Assembly (NCBI RefSeq): GCF_964340395.1
Contig: NC_135571.1
Span: 15,897,027 to 15,961,026, forward strand
Length of the DNA stretch: 64,000 nt
Reading direction: 5' to 3'
Origin: Glandiceps talaboti
Taxonomy: Eukaryota > Hemichordata > Enteropneusta > Spengelidae
Shown: piece after piece, positions 13,774 through 26,794 of the stretch
Numbering within the stretch: position 1 is the stretch's first letter
Layout of the letters: every line of letters begins with the position of its first letter
Notes under the pieces: model-generated
Seen by the model: only the letters and a program-made list of their open reading frames with translations
Databases searched by the model: none
Told to the model about the DNA's origin: nothing
Program-made: the position numbers and the translations under genes

Positions 13774-16070
13774 GTATAAACCGCTTTTTAAACTTGTTTT
13801 AAAAACCGTTCGATAGAGGTCAAAAACCTGTACAATAGATTCAAAACTAGTAAAACTCTGTTAATACATGTTTTAAAACTGGTCAAAACCTATTCAAACC
13901 AATTAAAATTTTGTGTAAACGACTAAAAACATGTTAAAACCAGTCAAAACTATTCAAAACGGATGAAAACGGGACAAAATCTGTCCAAAGTAGTCCAAAA
14001 CTTTGGCAAACGAGTTAAAACTGGGTAAGATATGGCCACATCGGTTCAAAAAGCAGTGAAAACAATCTAAAATCTGTGAAAACGATTCAAAACCAATTGA
14101 AACCGATCGAAACATGTCTAAACTGAGTGAATACCGGTCAAAACCTCTCCACACAGGAATAAAATATGTGCAAATTTGTTAAAACCGGTTAAAACCTATT
14201 AAAACCATTTTAAACCAGTCAAAACCTGTCGGAATCAGTCCAAAACATACGCAAATGAGTAAAAACTGGTACAAATAACTCCAAACAGGTTTTAAACAGG
14301 TCAACACCAACCAAAAAAATGTCAAAACCTGTGCAAATATGTTAAAACCTCAAAAATCCAGTTGGAAACTGTCCAAAGCGGTCAAAACCTGTCGTAACCA
14401 TTCCAAACAAGTCGAAACTCGACCAGACCTGTCCATGAGGTCCACAATAGGTGCAATTTATTCAAAACCTGTCCAAGCTGGTCCAAACCAGTGTAAAACC
14501 GATGCAAACGAGTTGATACCGATCAAAACCTGTCCAAACCTGTGCAAAATCTGTGGAAACCTGTCAAAACTTTTCCGAACCAGTCTAAAACCTTTCCAAA
14601 CGAGTTAAAACTGGTCAAAACCTGTGTATACTGTTTTAAATCTTTCAAAATCGATCAACATTCGACAAAACTTTTGCAAAACATTTAAAACCTGTCCAAA
14701 CAAGTCAAAACCTGTTAGAAATTATTCGAAACAGGTCGAAACCTGTCCAACCTGGTCCAAAACAGGTTCAAAGGAGTCAAAATCTATATAAAATTGTCAA
14801 AACCTGTGCACACCTGTCAAATCCTCACAGAACCAGTTCGAAATCTGTCCAAAGCGGTCCAAACCTGGCGTAAAATAGGTTTAATTGATTTAAAACCTGT
14901 CCAAACTGGTCCAAACTAGTGTGAAACATATGCAAACTGATCGGTACCTGTCCACAGCAGTTTCAAACTTGTCAAAAGCGATAGAAACTGGTTCAAACCT
15001 GTACAAAATCTGTGGAAACTTGTCATAACTTTTTCAAACCAGACCGAAACCATTAGAAGTGGTCAAAACCTGTTGCAAACGAGTCAAAACTGGTCAAAAC
15101 CTGTCTATACATTTGTCAAAAATTGTGCAAAAGATTCAAAACCAGGTTTAGATAGACTTAGTCTGGTTGGGGTTTCACGTGTTTTGATTACTTCTGGACA
15201 ATTTTGGACAAGTTTATAAAAGGTTTTCGACCGGTTTTGAAACTTTTGCACGGTTTTGGTCAATTTTGTTCGGTTTGAAACCAGTGTGAGCAAGTTTTAC
15301 CTAGTTTTGACTATTTTGCAACATGTTTTGACAGAGTTTAAGTTAGTATAGGAACAAACTGGTCCGAAACCAGTGCAAAAACTCAAAACCGTTCAAAATC
15401 TGTGGAAACAAACTCAAAACCAGTCAAAATCAGTAAAAAACCGGTGCAAACCTATTCAAAACCAAAAACCTTATCTCATCTGTCCATATCTGTCCACAAC
15501 CATTCTAAACCTGTTATACCAATCAAAACAGATAAAAAGCGGTGATTATTGGTGCAATTTGGTCCAAACCTTTTGCAAACGATTCAAAACTGATCAAAAT
15601 CTATTCAAAACAGTTGATATTCTATGCAAACGACTTAAAACAGGTTAAAACCAATCAAAACTATTCAAAACAAATGAAAACGGGACACAACCTGTCCAAA
15701 GCAGTCCAAAACTCGGGCAAACGAGTCCACATCTGTTCCTACCAGGTCTAAAATATTTGCAATTGATTCAAATTCTATAGAATCTGGTCAAAACCAGTCC
15801 ATAATCTGTGCAAACGACAAAAAACTGATAAAAAACTCTCAAAACAATTTTTAAACAGGTCAAAACCAATGAATACCGGGCAATCTGGTCCAAACATTGT
15901 CCAAACCGGTAAAAACCGATCGAAATTGGTCAAAACCGGTGTAAACTAGTCAAAATTTGCCAAAACATGTCCGAACTCGTTTCTAACAATTCAAAACAAA
16001 CAAAACCGGTCAAAACCTGTAGACATTAGTCCAAAACCTGTTTAAACGTGTACAAAGCTGGTACAAATCA
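13774..16070 (+). repeat. HOR unit 7 (2297 bp), copy of unit 5
   Basis: Inverted block at 15145-15347. It carries the same private markers as unit 5 (AAACAGG near 14283, GAAGTGG near 15056), displaced by exactly 4585 bp. Confidence 0.94.
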
Positions 16071-18358
16071 GTATAAACCGCTTTTTAAACTTGTTTTAAA
16101 AACCGTTCGATAGAGGTCAAAAACCTGTACAATAGATTCAAAACTAGTAAAACTCTGTTAATACATGTTTTAAAACTGGTCAAAACCTATTCAAACCAAT
16201 TATAATTTTGTGCAAACGACTAAAAACATGTTAAAACCAGTCAAAACTATTCAAAACGGATGAAAACGGGACAAAATCTGTCCAAAGTAGTCCAAAACTT
16301 TGGCAAACGAGTTAAAACTGGGTAAGATATGGCCACATCGGTTCAAAAAGCAGTGAAAACAATCTAAAATCTGTGAAAACGATTCAAAACCAATTGAAAC
16401 CGATCGAAACATGTCTAAACTGAGTGAATACCGGTCAAAACCTCTCCACACAGGAATAAAATATGTGCAAATTTGTTAAAACCGGTTAAAACCTATTAAA
16501 ACCATTTTAAACCAGTCAAAACCTGTCGGAATCAGTCCAAAACATACGCAAATGAGTAAAAACTGGTACAAATAACTCCAAACCGGTTTTAAACAGGTCA
16601 ACACCAACCAAAAAAATGTCAAAACCTGTGCAAATATGTTAAAACCTCAAAAATCCAGTTGGAAACTGTCCAAAGCGGTCAAAACCTGTCGTAACCATTC
16701 CAAACAAGTCGAAACTCGACCAGACCTGTCCACAATGGGTGCAATTTATTCAAAACCTGTCCAAGCTGGTCCAAACCAGTGTAAAACCGATGCAAACGAG
16801 TTGATACCGATCAAAACCTGTCCAAACCTGTGCAAAATCTGTGGAAACCTGTCAAAACTTTTCCGAACCAGTCTAAAACCTTTCCAAACGAGTTAAAACT
16901 GGTCAAAACCTGTGTATACTGTTTTAAATCTTTCAAAATCGATCAACATTCGACAAAACTTTTGCAAAACATTTAAAACCTGTCCAAACAAGTCAAAACC
17001 TGTTAGAAATTATTCGAAACAGGTCGAAACCTGTCCAACCTGGTCCAAAACAGGTTCAAAGGAGTCAAAATCTATATAAAATTGTCAAAACCTGTGCACA
17101 CCTGTCAAATCCTCACAGAACCAGTTCGAAATCTGTCCAAAGCGGTCCAAACCTGTCGTAAAATAGGTTTAATTGATTTAAAACCTGTCCAAACTGGTCC
17201 AAACTAGTGTGAAACATATGCAAACTGATCGGTACCTGTCCACAGCAGTTTCAAACTTGTCAAAAGCGATAGAAACTGGTTCAAACCTGTACAAAATCTG
17301 TGGAAACTTGTCATAACTTTTTCAAACCAGACCGAAACCATTAGAAGCGGTCAAAACCTGTTGCAAACGAGTCAAAACTGGTCAAAACCTGTCTATACAT
17401 TTGTCAAAAATTGTGCAAAAGATTCAAAACCAGGTTTAGATAGACTTAGTCTGGTTGGGGTTTCACGTGTTTTGATTACTTCTGGACAATTTTGGACAAG
17501 TTTATAAAAGGTTTTCGACCGGTTTTGAAACTTTTGCACGGTTTTGGTCAATTTTGTTCGGTTTGAAACCAGTGTGAGCAAGTTTTACCTAGTTTTGACT
17601 ATTTTGCAACATGTTTTGACAGAGTTTAAGTTAGTATAGGAACAAACTGGTCCGAAACCAGTGCAAAAACTCAAAACCGTTCAAAATCTGTGGAAACAAA
17701 CTCAAAACCAGTCAAAATCAGTAAAAAACCGGTGGAAATCTATTCAAAACCAAAAACCTTATCTCATCTGTCCATATCTGTCCACAACCATTCTAAACCT
17801 GTTATACCAATCAAAACAGATAAAAAGCGGTGATTATTGGTGCAATTTGGTCCAAACCTTTTGCAAACGATTCAAAACTGATCAAAATCTATTCAAAACA
17901 GTTGATATTCTATGCAAACGACTTAAAACAGGTTAAAACCAATCAAAACTATTCAAAACAAATGAAAACGGGACACAACCTGTCCAAAGCAGTCCAAAAC
18001 TCGGGCAAACGAGTCCACATCTGTTCCTACCAGGTCTAAAATATTTGCAATTGATTCAAATTCTATAGAATCTGGTCAAAACCAGTCCATAATCTGTGCA
18101 AACGACAAAAAACTGATAAAAAACTCTCAAAACAATTTTTAAACAGGTCAAAACCAATGAATACCGGGCAATCTGGTCCAAACATTGTCCAAACCGGTAA
18201 AAACCGATCGAAATTGGTCAAAACCGGTGTAAACTAGTCAAAATTTGCCAAAACATGTCCGAACTCGTTTCTAACAATTCAAAACAAACAAAACCGGTCA
18301 AAACCTGTAGACATTAGTCCAAAACCTGTTTAAACGTGTACAAAGCTGGTACAAATCA
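16071..18358 (+). repeat. HOR unit 8 (2288 bp), copy of unit 6 with a switched 3' part
   Basis: Inverted block at 17433-17635. It shares the 9-bp deletion and AATTATAATT variant with unit 6. By 17155 it reads CCTGTCG where unit 6 reads CCTGGCG, and it has GGTGGAAAT at about 17741. The exchange or conversion boundary of the dimer therefore lies between about 16730 and 17155. Confidence 0.94.
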
Positions 18359-20655
18359 GTATAAACCGCTTTTTAAACTTGTTTTAAAAACCGTTCGATA
18401 GAGGTCAAAAACCTGTACAATAGATTCAAAACTAGTAAAACTCTGTTAATACATGTTTTAAAACTGGTCAAAACCTATTCAAACCAATTAAAATTTTGTG
18501 TAAACGACTAAAAACATGTTAAAACCAGTCAAAACTATTCAAAACGGATGAAAACGGGACAAAATCTGTCCAAAGTAGTCCAAAACTTTGGCAAACGAGT
18601 TAAAACTGGGTAAGATATGGCCACATCGGTTCAAAAAGCAGTGAAAACAATCTAAAATCTGTGAAAACGATTCAAAACCAATTGAAACCGATCGAAACAT
18701 GTCTAAACTGAGTGAATACCGGTCAAAACCTCTCCACACAGGAATAAAATATGTGCAAATTTGTTAAAACCGGTTAAAACCTATTAAAACCATTTTAAAC
18801 CAGTCAAAACCTGTCGGAATCAGTCCAAAACATACGCAAATGAGTAAAAACTGGTACAAATAACTCCAAACCGGTTTTAAACAGGTCAACACCAACCAAA
18901 AAAATGTCAAAACCTGTGCAAATATGTTAAAACCTCAAAAATCCAGTTGGAAACTGTCCAAAGCGGTCAAAACCTGTCGTAACCATTCCAAACAAGTCGA
19001 AACTCGACCAGACCTGTCCATGAGGTCCACAATAGGTGCAATTTATTCAAAACCTGTCCAAGCTGGTCCAAACCAGTGTAAAACCGATGCAAACGAGTTG
19101 ATACCGATCAAAACCTGTCCAAACCTGTGCAAAATCTGTGGAAACCTGTCAAAACTTTTCCGAACCAGTCTAAAACCTTTCCAAACGAGTTAAAACTGGT
19201 CAAAACCTGTGTATACTGTTTTAAATCTTTCAAAATCGATCAACATTCGACAAAACTTTTGCAAAACATTTAAAACCTGTCCAAACAAGTCAAAACCTGT
19301 TAGAAATTATTCGAAACAGGTCGAAACCTGTCCAACCTGGTCCAAAACAGGTTCAAAGGAGTCAAAATCTATATAAAATTGTCAAAACCTGTGCACACCT
19401 GTCAAATCCTCACAGAACCAGTTCGAAATCTGTCCAAAGCGGTCCAAACCTGTCGTAAAATAGGTTTAATTGATTTAAAACCTGTCCAAACTGGTCCAAA
19501 CTAGTGTGAAACATATGCAAACTGATCGGTACCTGTCCACAGCAGTTTCAAACTTGTCAAAAGCGATAGAAACTGGTTCAAACCTGTACAAAATCTGTGG
19601 AAACTTGTCATAACTTTTTCAAACCAGACCGAAACCATTAGAAGCGGTCAAAACCTGTTGCAAACGAGTCAAAACTGGTCAAAACCTGTCTATACATTTG
19701 TCAAAAATTGTGCAAAAGATTCAAAACCAGGTTTAGATAGACTTAGTCTGGTTGGGGTTTCACGTGTTTTGATTACTTCTGGACAATTTTGGACAAGTTT
19801 ATAAAAGGTTTTCGACCGGTTTTGAAACTTTTGCACGGTTTTGGTCAATTTTGTTCGGTTTGAAACCAGTGTGAGCAAGTTTTACCTAGTTTTGACTATT
19901 TTGCAACATGTTTTGACAGAGTTTAAGTTAGTATAGGAACAAACTGGTCCGAAACCAGTGCAAAAACTCAAAACCGTTCAAAATCTGTGGAAACAAACTC
20001 AAAACCAGTCAAAATCAGTAAAAAACCGGTGCAAATCTATTCAAAACCAAAAACCTTATCTCATCTGTCCATATCTGTCCACAACCATTCTAAACCTGTT
20101 ATACCAATCAAAACAGATAAAAAGCGGTGATTATTGGTGCAATTTGGTCCAAACCTTTTGCAAACGATTCAAAACTGATCAAAATCTATTCAAAACAGTT
20201 GATATTCTATGCAAACGACTTAAAACAGGTTAAAACCAATCAAAACTATTCAAAACAAATGAAAACGGGACACAACCTGTCCAAAGCAGTCCAAAACTCG
20301 GGCAAACGAGTCCACATCTGTTCCTACCAGGTCTAAAATATTTGCAATTGATTCAAATTCTATAGAATCTGGTCAAAACCAGTCCATAATCTGTGCAAAC
20401 GACAAAAAACTGATAAAAAACTCTCAAAACAATTTTTAAACAGGTCAAAACCAATGAATACCGGGCAATCTGGTCCAAACATTGTCCAAACCGGTAAAAA
20501 CCGATCGAAATTGGTCAAAACCGGTGTAAACTAGTCAAAATTTGCCAAAACATGTCCGAACTCGTTTCTAACAATTCAAAACAAACAAAACCGGTCAAAA
20601 CCTGTAGACATTAGTCCAAAACCTGTTTAAACGTGTACAAAGCTGGTACAAATCA
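18359..20655 (+). repeat. HOR unit 9 (2297 bp)
   Basis: Full-length unit, inverted block at 19730-19932. It has the CCTGTCG form near 19450 that it shares with units further right. Confidence 0.95.
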
Positions 20656-22927
20656 GTATAAACCGCTTTTTAAACTTGTTTTAAAAACCGTTCGATAGAG
20701 GTCAAAAACCTGTACAATAGATTCAAAACTAGTAAAACTCTGTTAATACATGTTTTAAAACTGGTCAAAACCTATTCAAACCAATTAAAATTTTGTGCAA
20801 ACGACTAAAAACATGTTAAAACCAGTCAAAACTATTCAAAACGGATGAAAACGGGACAAAATCTGTCCAAAGTAGTCCAAAACTTTGGCAAACGAGTTAA
20901 AACTGGGTAAGATATGGCCACATCGGTTCAAAAAGCAGTGAAAACAATCTAAAATCTGTGAAAACGATTCAAAACCAATTGAAACCGATCGAAACATGTC
21001 TAAACTGAGTGAATACCGGTCAAAACCTCTCCACACAGGAATAAAATATGTGCAAATTTGTTAAAACCGGTTAAAACCTATTAAAACCATTTTAAACCAG
21101 TCAAAACCTGTCGGAATCAGTCCAAAACATACGCAAATGAGTAAAAACTGGTACAAATAACTCCAAACCGGTTTTAAACAGGTCAACACCAACCAAAAAA
21201 ATGTCAAAACCTGTGCAAATATGTTAAAACCTCAAAAATCCAGTTGGAAACTGTCCAAAGCGGTCAAAACCTGTCGTAACCATTCCAAACAAGTCGAAAC
21301 TCGACCAGACCTGTCCACAATGGGTGCAATTTATTCAAAACCTGTCCAAGCTGGTCCAAACCAGTGTAAAACCGATGCAAACGAGTTGATACCGATCAAA
21401 ACCTGTCCAAACCTGTGCAAAATCTGTGGAAACCTGTCAAAACTTTTCCGAACCAGTCTAAAACCTTTCCAAACGAGTTAAAACTGGTCAAAACCTGTGT
21501 ATACTGTTTTAAATCTTTCAAAATCGATCAACATTCGACAAAACTTTTGCAAAACATTTAAAACCTGTCCAAACAAGTCAAAACCTGTTAGAAATTATTC
21601 GAAACAGGTCGAAACCTGTCCAACCTGGTCCAAAACAGGTTCAAAGGAGTCAAAATCTATATAAAATTGTCAAAACCTGTGCACACCTGTCAAATCCTCA
21701 CAGAACCAGTTCGAAATCTGTCCAAAGCGGTCCAAACCTGGCGTAAAATAGGTTTAATTGATTTAAAACCTGTCCAAACTGGTCCAAACTAGTGTGAAAC
21801 ATATGCAAACTGATCGGTACCTGTCCACAGCAGTTTCAAACTTGTCAAAAGCGATAGAAACTGGTTCAAACATGTACAAAATCTGTGGAAACTTGTCATA
21901 ACTTTTTCAAACCAGACCGAAACCATTAGAAGCGGTCAAAACCTGTTGCAAACGAGTCAAAACTGGTCAAAACCTGTCTATACATTTGTCAAAAATTGTG
22001 CAAAAGATTCAAAACCAGGTTTAGATAGACTTAGTCTGGTTGGGGTTTCACGTGTTTTGATTACTTCTGGACAATTTTGGACAAGTTTATAAAAGGTTTT
22101 CGACCGGTTTTGAAACTTTTGCACGGTTTTGGTCAATTTTGTTCGGTTTGAAACCAGTGTGAGCAAGTTTTACCTAGTTTTGACTATTTTGCAACATGTT
22201 TTGACAGAGTTTAAGTTAGTCCGAAACCAGTGCAAAAACTCAAAACCGTTCAAAATCTGTGGAAACAAACTCAAAACCAGTCAAAATCAGTAAAAAACCG
22301 GTGCAAATCTATTCAAAACCAAAAACCTTATCTCATCTGTCCATATCTGTCCACAACCATTCTAAACCTGTTATACCAATCAAAACAGATAAAAAGCGGT
22401 GATTATTGGTGCAATTTGGTCCAAACCTTTTGCAAACGATTCAAAACTGATCAAAATCTATTCAAAACAGTTGATATTCTATGCAAACGACTTAAAACAG
22501 GTTAAAACCAATCAAAACTATTCAAAACAAATGAAAACGGGACACAACCTGTCCAAAGCAGTCCAAAACTCGGGCAAACGAGTCCACATCTGTTCCTACC
22601 AGGTCTAAAATATTTGCAATTGATTCAAATTCTATAGAATCTGGTCAAAACCAGTCCATAATCTGTGCAAACGACAAAAAACTGATAAAAAACTCTCAAA
22701 ACAATTTTTAAACAGGTCAAAACCAATGAATACCGGGCAATCTGGTCCAAACATTGTCCAAACCGGTAAAAACCGAGCGAAATTGGTCAAAACCGGTGTA
22801 AACTAGTCAAAATTTGCCAAAACATGTCCGAACTCGTTTCAAACAATTCAAAACAAACAAAACCGGTCAAAACCTGTAGACATTAGTCCAAAACCTGTTT
22901 AAACGTGTACAAAGCTGGTACAAATCA
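20656..22927 (+). repeat. HOR unit 10 (2272 bp, 9-bp and 16-bp deletions)
   Basis: Inverted block at 22018-22220. It lacks the 9 bp near 21317 and also the 16 bp ATAGGAACAAACTGGT, which normally lies immediately right of the inverted block. It also has private changes near 22777 (GAGCG for GATCG) and 22841. Confidence 0.95.
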
Positions 22928-24497
22928 GTAGAAACCACTTTTAAACTTGTTTTAAAAACCGTTCGATAGAGGTCAAAAACCTGTACAATAGATTCAAAAC
23001 TAGTAAAACTCTGTTAATACATGTTTTAAAACTGGTCAAAACCTATTCAAACCAATTAAAATTTTGTGCAAACGACTAAAAACATGTTAAAACCAGTCAA
23101 AACTATTCAAAACGGATGAAAACGGGACAAAATCTGTCCAAAGTAGTCCAAAACCTGTTAGAAATTATTCGAAACAGGTCGAAACCTGTCCAACCTGGTC
23201 CAAAACAGGTTCAAAGGAGTCAAAATCTATATAAAATTGTCAAAACCTGTGCACACCTGTCAAATCCTCACAGAACCAGTTCGAAATCTGTCCAAAGCGG
23301 TCCAAACCTGTCGTAAAATAGGTTTAATTGATTTAAAACCTGTCCAAACAGGTCCAAACTAGTATGAAACATATGCAAACTGATCGGTACCTGTCCACAG
23401 CAGTTTCAAACTTGTCAAAAGCGATAGAAACTGGTTCAAACCTGTACAAAATCTGTGGAAACTTGTCATAACTTTTTCAAACCAGACCGAAACCATTAGA
23501 AGCGGTCAAAACCTGTTGCAAACGAGTCAAAACTGGTCAAAACCTGTCTATACATTTGTCAAAAATTGTGCAAAAGATTCAAAACCAGGTTTAGATAGAC
23601 TTAGTCTGGTTGGGGTTTCACGTGTTTTGATTACTTCTGGACAATTTTGGACAAGTTTATAAAAGGTTTTCGACCGGTTTTGAAACTTTTGCACGGTTTT
23701 GGTCAATTTTGTTCGGTTTGAAACCAGTGTGAGCAAGTTTTACCTAGTTTTGACTATTTTGCAACATGTTTTGACAGAGTTTAAGTTAGTCCGAAACCAG
23801 TGCAAAAACTCAAAACCGTTCAAAATCTGTGGAAACAAACTCAAAACCAGTCAAAATCAGTAAAAAACCGGTGCAAACCTATTCAAAACCAAAAACCTTA
23901 TCTCATCTGTCCATATCTGTCCACAACCATTCTAAACCTGTTATACCAATCAAAACAGATAAAAAGCGGTGATTATTGGTGCAATTTGGTCCAAACCTTT
24001 TGCAAACGATTCAAAACTGATCAAAATCTATTCAAAACAGTTGATATTCTATGCAAACGACTTAAAACAGGTTAAAACCAATCAAAACTATTCAAAACAA
24101 ATGAAAACGGGACACAACCTGTCCAAAGCAGTCCAAAACTCGGGCAAACGAGTCCACATCTGTTCCTACCAGGTCTAAAATATTTGCAATTGATTCAAAT
24201 TCTATAGAATCTGGTCAAAACCAGTCCATAATCTGTGCAAACGACAAAAAACTGATAAAAAACTCTCAAAACAATTTTTAAACAGGTCAAAACCAATGAA
24301 TACCGGGCAATCTGGTCCAAACATTGTCCAAACCGGTAAAAACCGATCGAAATTGGTCAAAACCGGTGTAAACTAGTCAAAATTTGCCAAAACATGTCCG
24401 AACTCGTTTCTAACAATTCAAAACAAACAAAACCGGTCAAAACCTGTAGACATTAGTCCAAAACCTGTTTAAACGTGTACAAAGCTGGTACAAATCA
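22928..24497 (+). repeat. HOR unit 11 (1570 bp, 710-bp internal deletion)
   Basis: The shortest unit. It runs normally to 23149 and then jumps to sequence that in unit 2 lies at 3231. The missing 710 bp correspond to unit 2 positions 2521-3230. The join falls on a shared AAAAC (23150-23154). It also lacks the 16-bp segment and one T of the CTTTTTAAAC run, which together account exactly for its length. Inverted block at 23588-23790. Confidence 0.95.
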
Positions 24498-26794
24498 GTA
24501 TAAACCACTTTTAAACTTGTTTTAAAAACCGTTCGATAGAGGTCAAAAACCTGTACAATAGATTCAAAACTAGTAAAACTCTGTTAATACATGTTTTAAA
24601 ACTGGTCAAAACCTATTCCAACCAATTAAAATTTTGTGTAAACGACTAAAAACATGTTAAAACCAGTCAAAACTATTCAAAACGGATGAAAACGGGACAA
24701 AATCTGTCCAAAGTAGTCCAAAACTTTGGCAAACGAGTTAAAACTGGGTAAGATATGGCCACATCGGTTCAAAAAGCAGTGAAAACAATCTAAAATCTGT
24801 GAAAACGATTCAAAACCAATTGAAACCGATCGAAACATGTCTAAACTGAGTGAATACCGGTCAAAACCTCTCCACACAGGAATAAAATATGTGCAAATTT
24901 GTTAAAACCGGTTAAAACCTATTAAAACCATTTTAAACCAGTCAAAACCTGTCGGAATCAGTCCAAAACATACGCAAATGAGTAAAAACTGGTACAAATA
25001 ACTCCAAACCGGTTTTAAACAGGTCAACACCAACCAAAAAAAATGTCAAAACCTGTGCAAATATGTTAAAACCTCAAAAATTCAGTTGGAAACTGTCCAA
25101 AGCGGTCAAAACCTGTCGTAACCATTCCAAACAAGTCGAAACTCGACCAGACCTGTCCATGAGGTCCACAATGGGTGCAATTTATTCAAAACCTGTCCAA
25201 GCTGGTCCAAACCAGTGTAAAACCGATGCAAACGAGTTGATACCGATCAAAACCTGTCCAAACCTGTGCAAAATCTGTGGAAACCTGTCAAAACTTTTCC
25301 GAACCAGTCTAAAACCTTTCCAAACGAGTTAAAACTGGTCAAAACCTGTGTATACTGTTTTAAATCTTTCAAAATCGATCAACATTCGTCAAAACTTTTG
25401 CAAAACATTTAAAACCTGTCCAAACAAGTCAAAACCTGTTAGAAATTATTCGAAACAGGTCGAAACCTGTCCAACCTGGTCCAAAACAGGTTCAAAGGAG
25501 TCAAAATCTATATAAAATTGTCAAAACCTGTGCACACCTGTCAAATCCTCACAGAACCAGTTCGAAATCTGTCCAAAGCGGTCCAAACCTGTCGTAAAAT
25601 AGGTTTAATTGATTTAAAACCTGTCCAAACTGGTCCAAACTAGTGTGAAACATATGCAAACTGATCGGTACCTGTCCACAGCAGTTTCAAACTTGTCAAA
25701 AGCGATAGAAACTGGTTCAAACCTGTACAAAATCTGTGGAAACTTGTCATAACTTTTTCAAACCAGACCGAAACCATTAGAAGCGGTCAAAACCTGTTGC
25801 AAACGAGTCAAAACTGGTCAAAACCTGTCTATACATTTGTCAAAAATTGTGCAAAAGATTCAAAACCAGGTTTAGATAGACTTAGTCTGGTTGGGGTTTC
25901 ACGTGTTTTGATTACTTCTGGACAATTTTGGACAAGTTTATAAAAGGTTTTCGACCGGTTTTGAAACTTTTGCACGGTTTTGGTCAATTTTGTTCGGTTT
26001 GAAACCAGTGTGAGCAAGTTTTACCTAGTTTTGACTATTTTGCAACATGTTTTGACAGAGTTTAAGTTAGTATAGGAACAAACTGGTCCGAAACCAGTGC
26101 AAAAACTCAAAACCGTTCAAAATCTGTGGAAACAAACTCAAAACCAGTCAAAATCAGTAAAAAACCGGTGGAAATCTATTCAAAACCAAAAACCTTATCT
26201 CATCTGTCCATATCTGTCCACAACCATTCTAAACCTGTTATACCAATCAAAACAGATAAAAAGCGGTGATTATTGGTGCAATTTGGTCCAAACCTTTTGC
26301 AAACGATTCAAAACTGATCAAAATCTATTCAAAACAGTTGATATTCTATGCAAACGACTTAAAACAGGTTAAAACCAATCAAAACTATTCAAAACAAATG
26401 AAAACGGGACACAACCTGTCCAAAGCAGTCCAAAACTCGGGCAAACGAGTCCACATCTGTTCCTACCAGGTCTAAAATATTTGCAATTGATTCAAATTCT
26501 ATAGAATCTGGTCAAAACCAGTCCATAATCTGTGCAAACGACAAAAAACTGATAAAAAACTCTCAAAACAATTTTTAAACAGGTCAAAACCAATGAATAC
26601 CGGGCAATCTGGTCCAAACATTGTCCAAACCGGTAAAAACCGATCGAAATTGGTCAAAACCGGTGTAAACTAGTCAAAATTTGCCAAAACATGTCCGAAC
26701 TCGTTTCTAACAATTCAAAACAAACAAAACCGGTCAAAACCTGTAGACATTAGTCCAAAACCTGTTTAAACGTGTACAAAGCTGGTACAAATCA
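24498..26794 (+). repeat. HOR unit 12 (2297 bp)
   Basis: Inverted block at 25869-26071. From this unit rightward the ATTCGTC form (25386) replaces the ATTCGAC of units 1-10, which marks a change of repeat subfamily. It has one T fewer near 24510, one extra A near 25035, and GGTGGAAAT near 26168. Confidence 0.94.
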
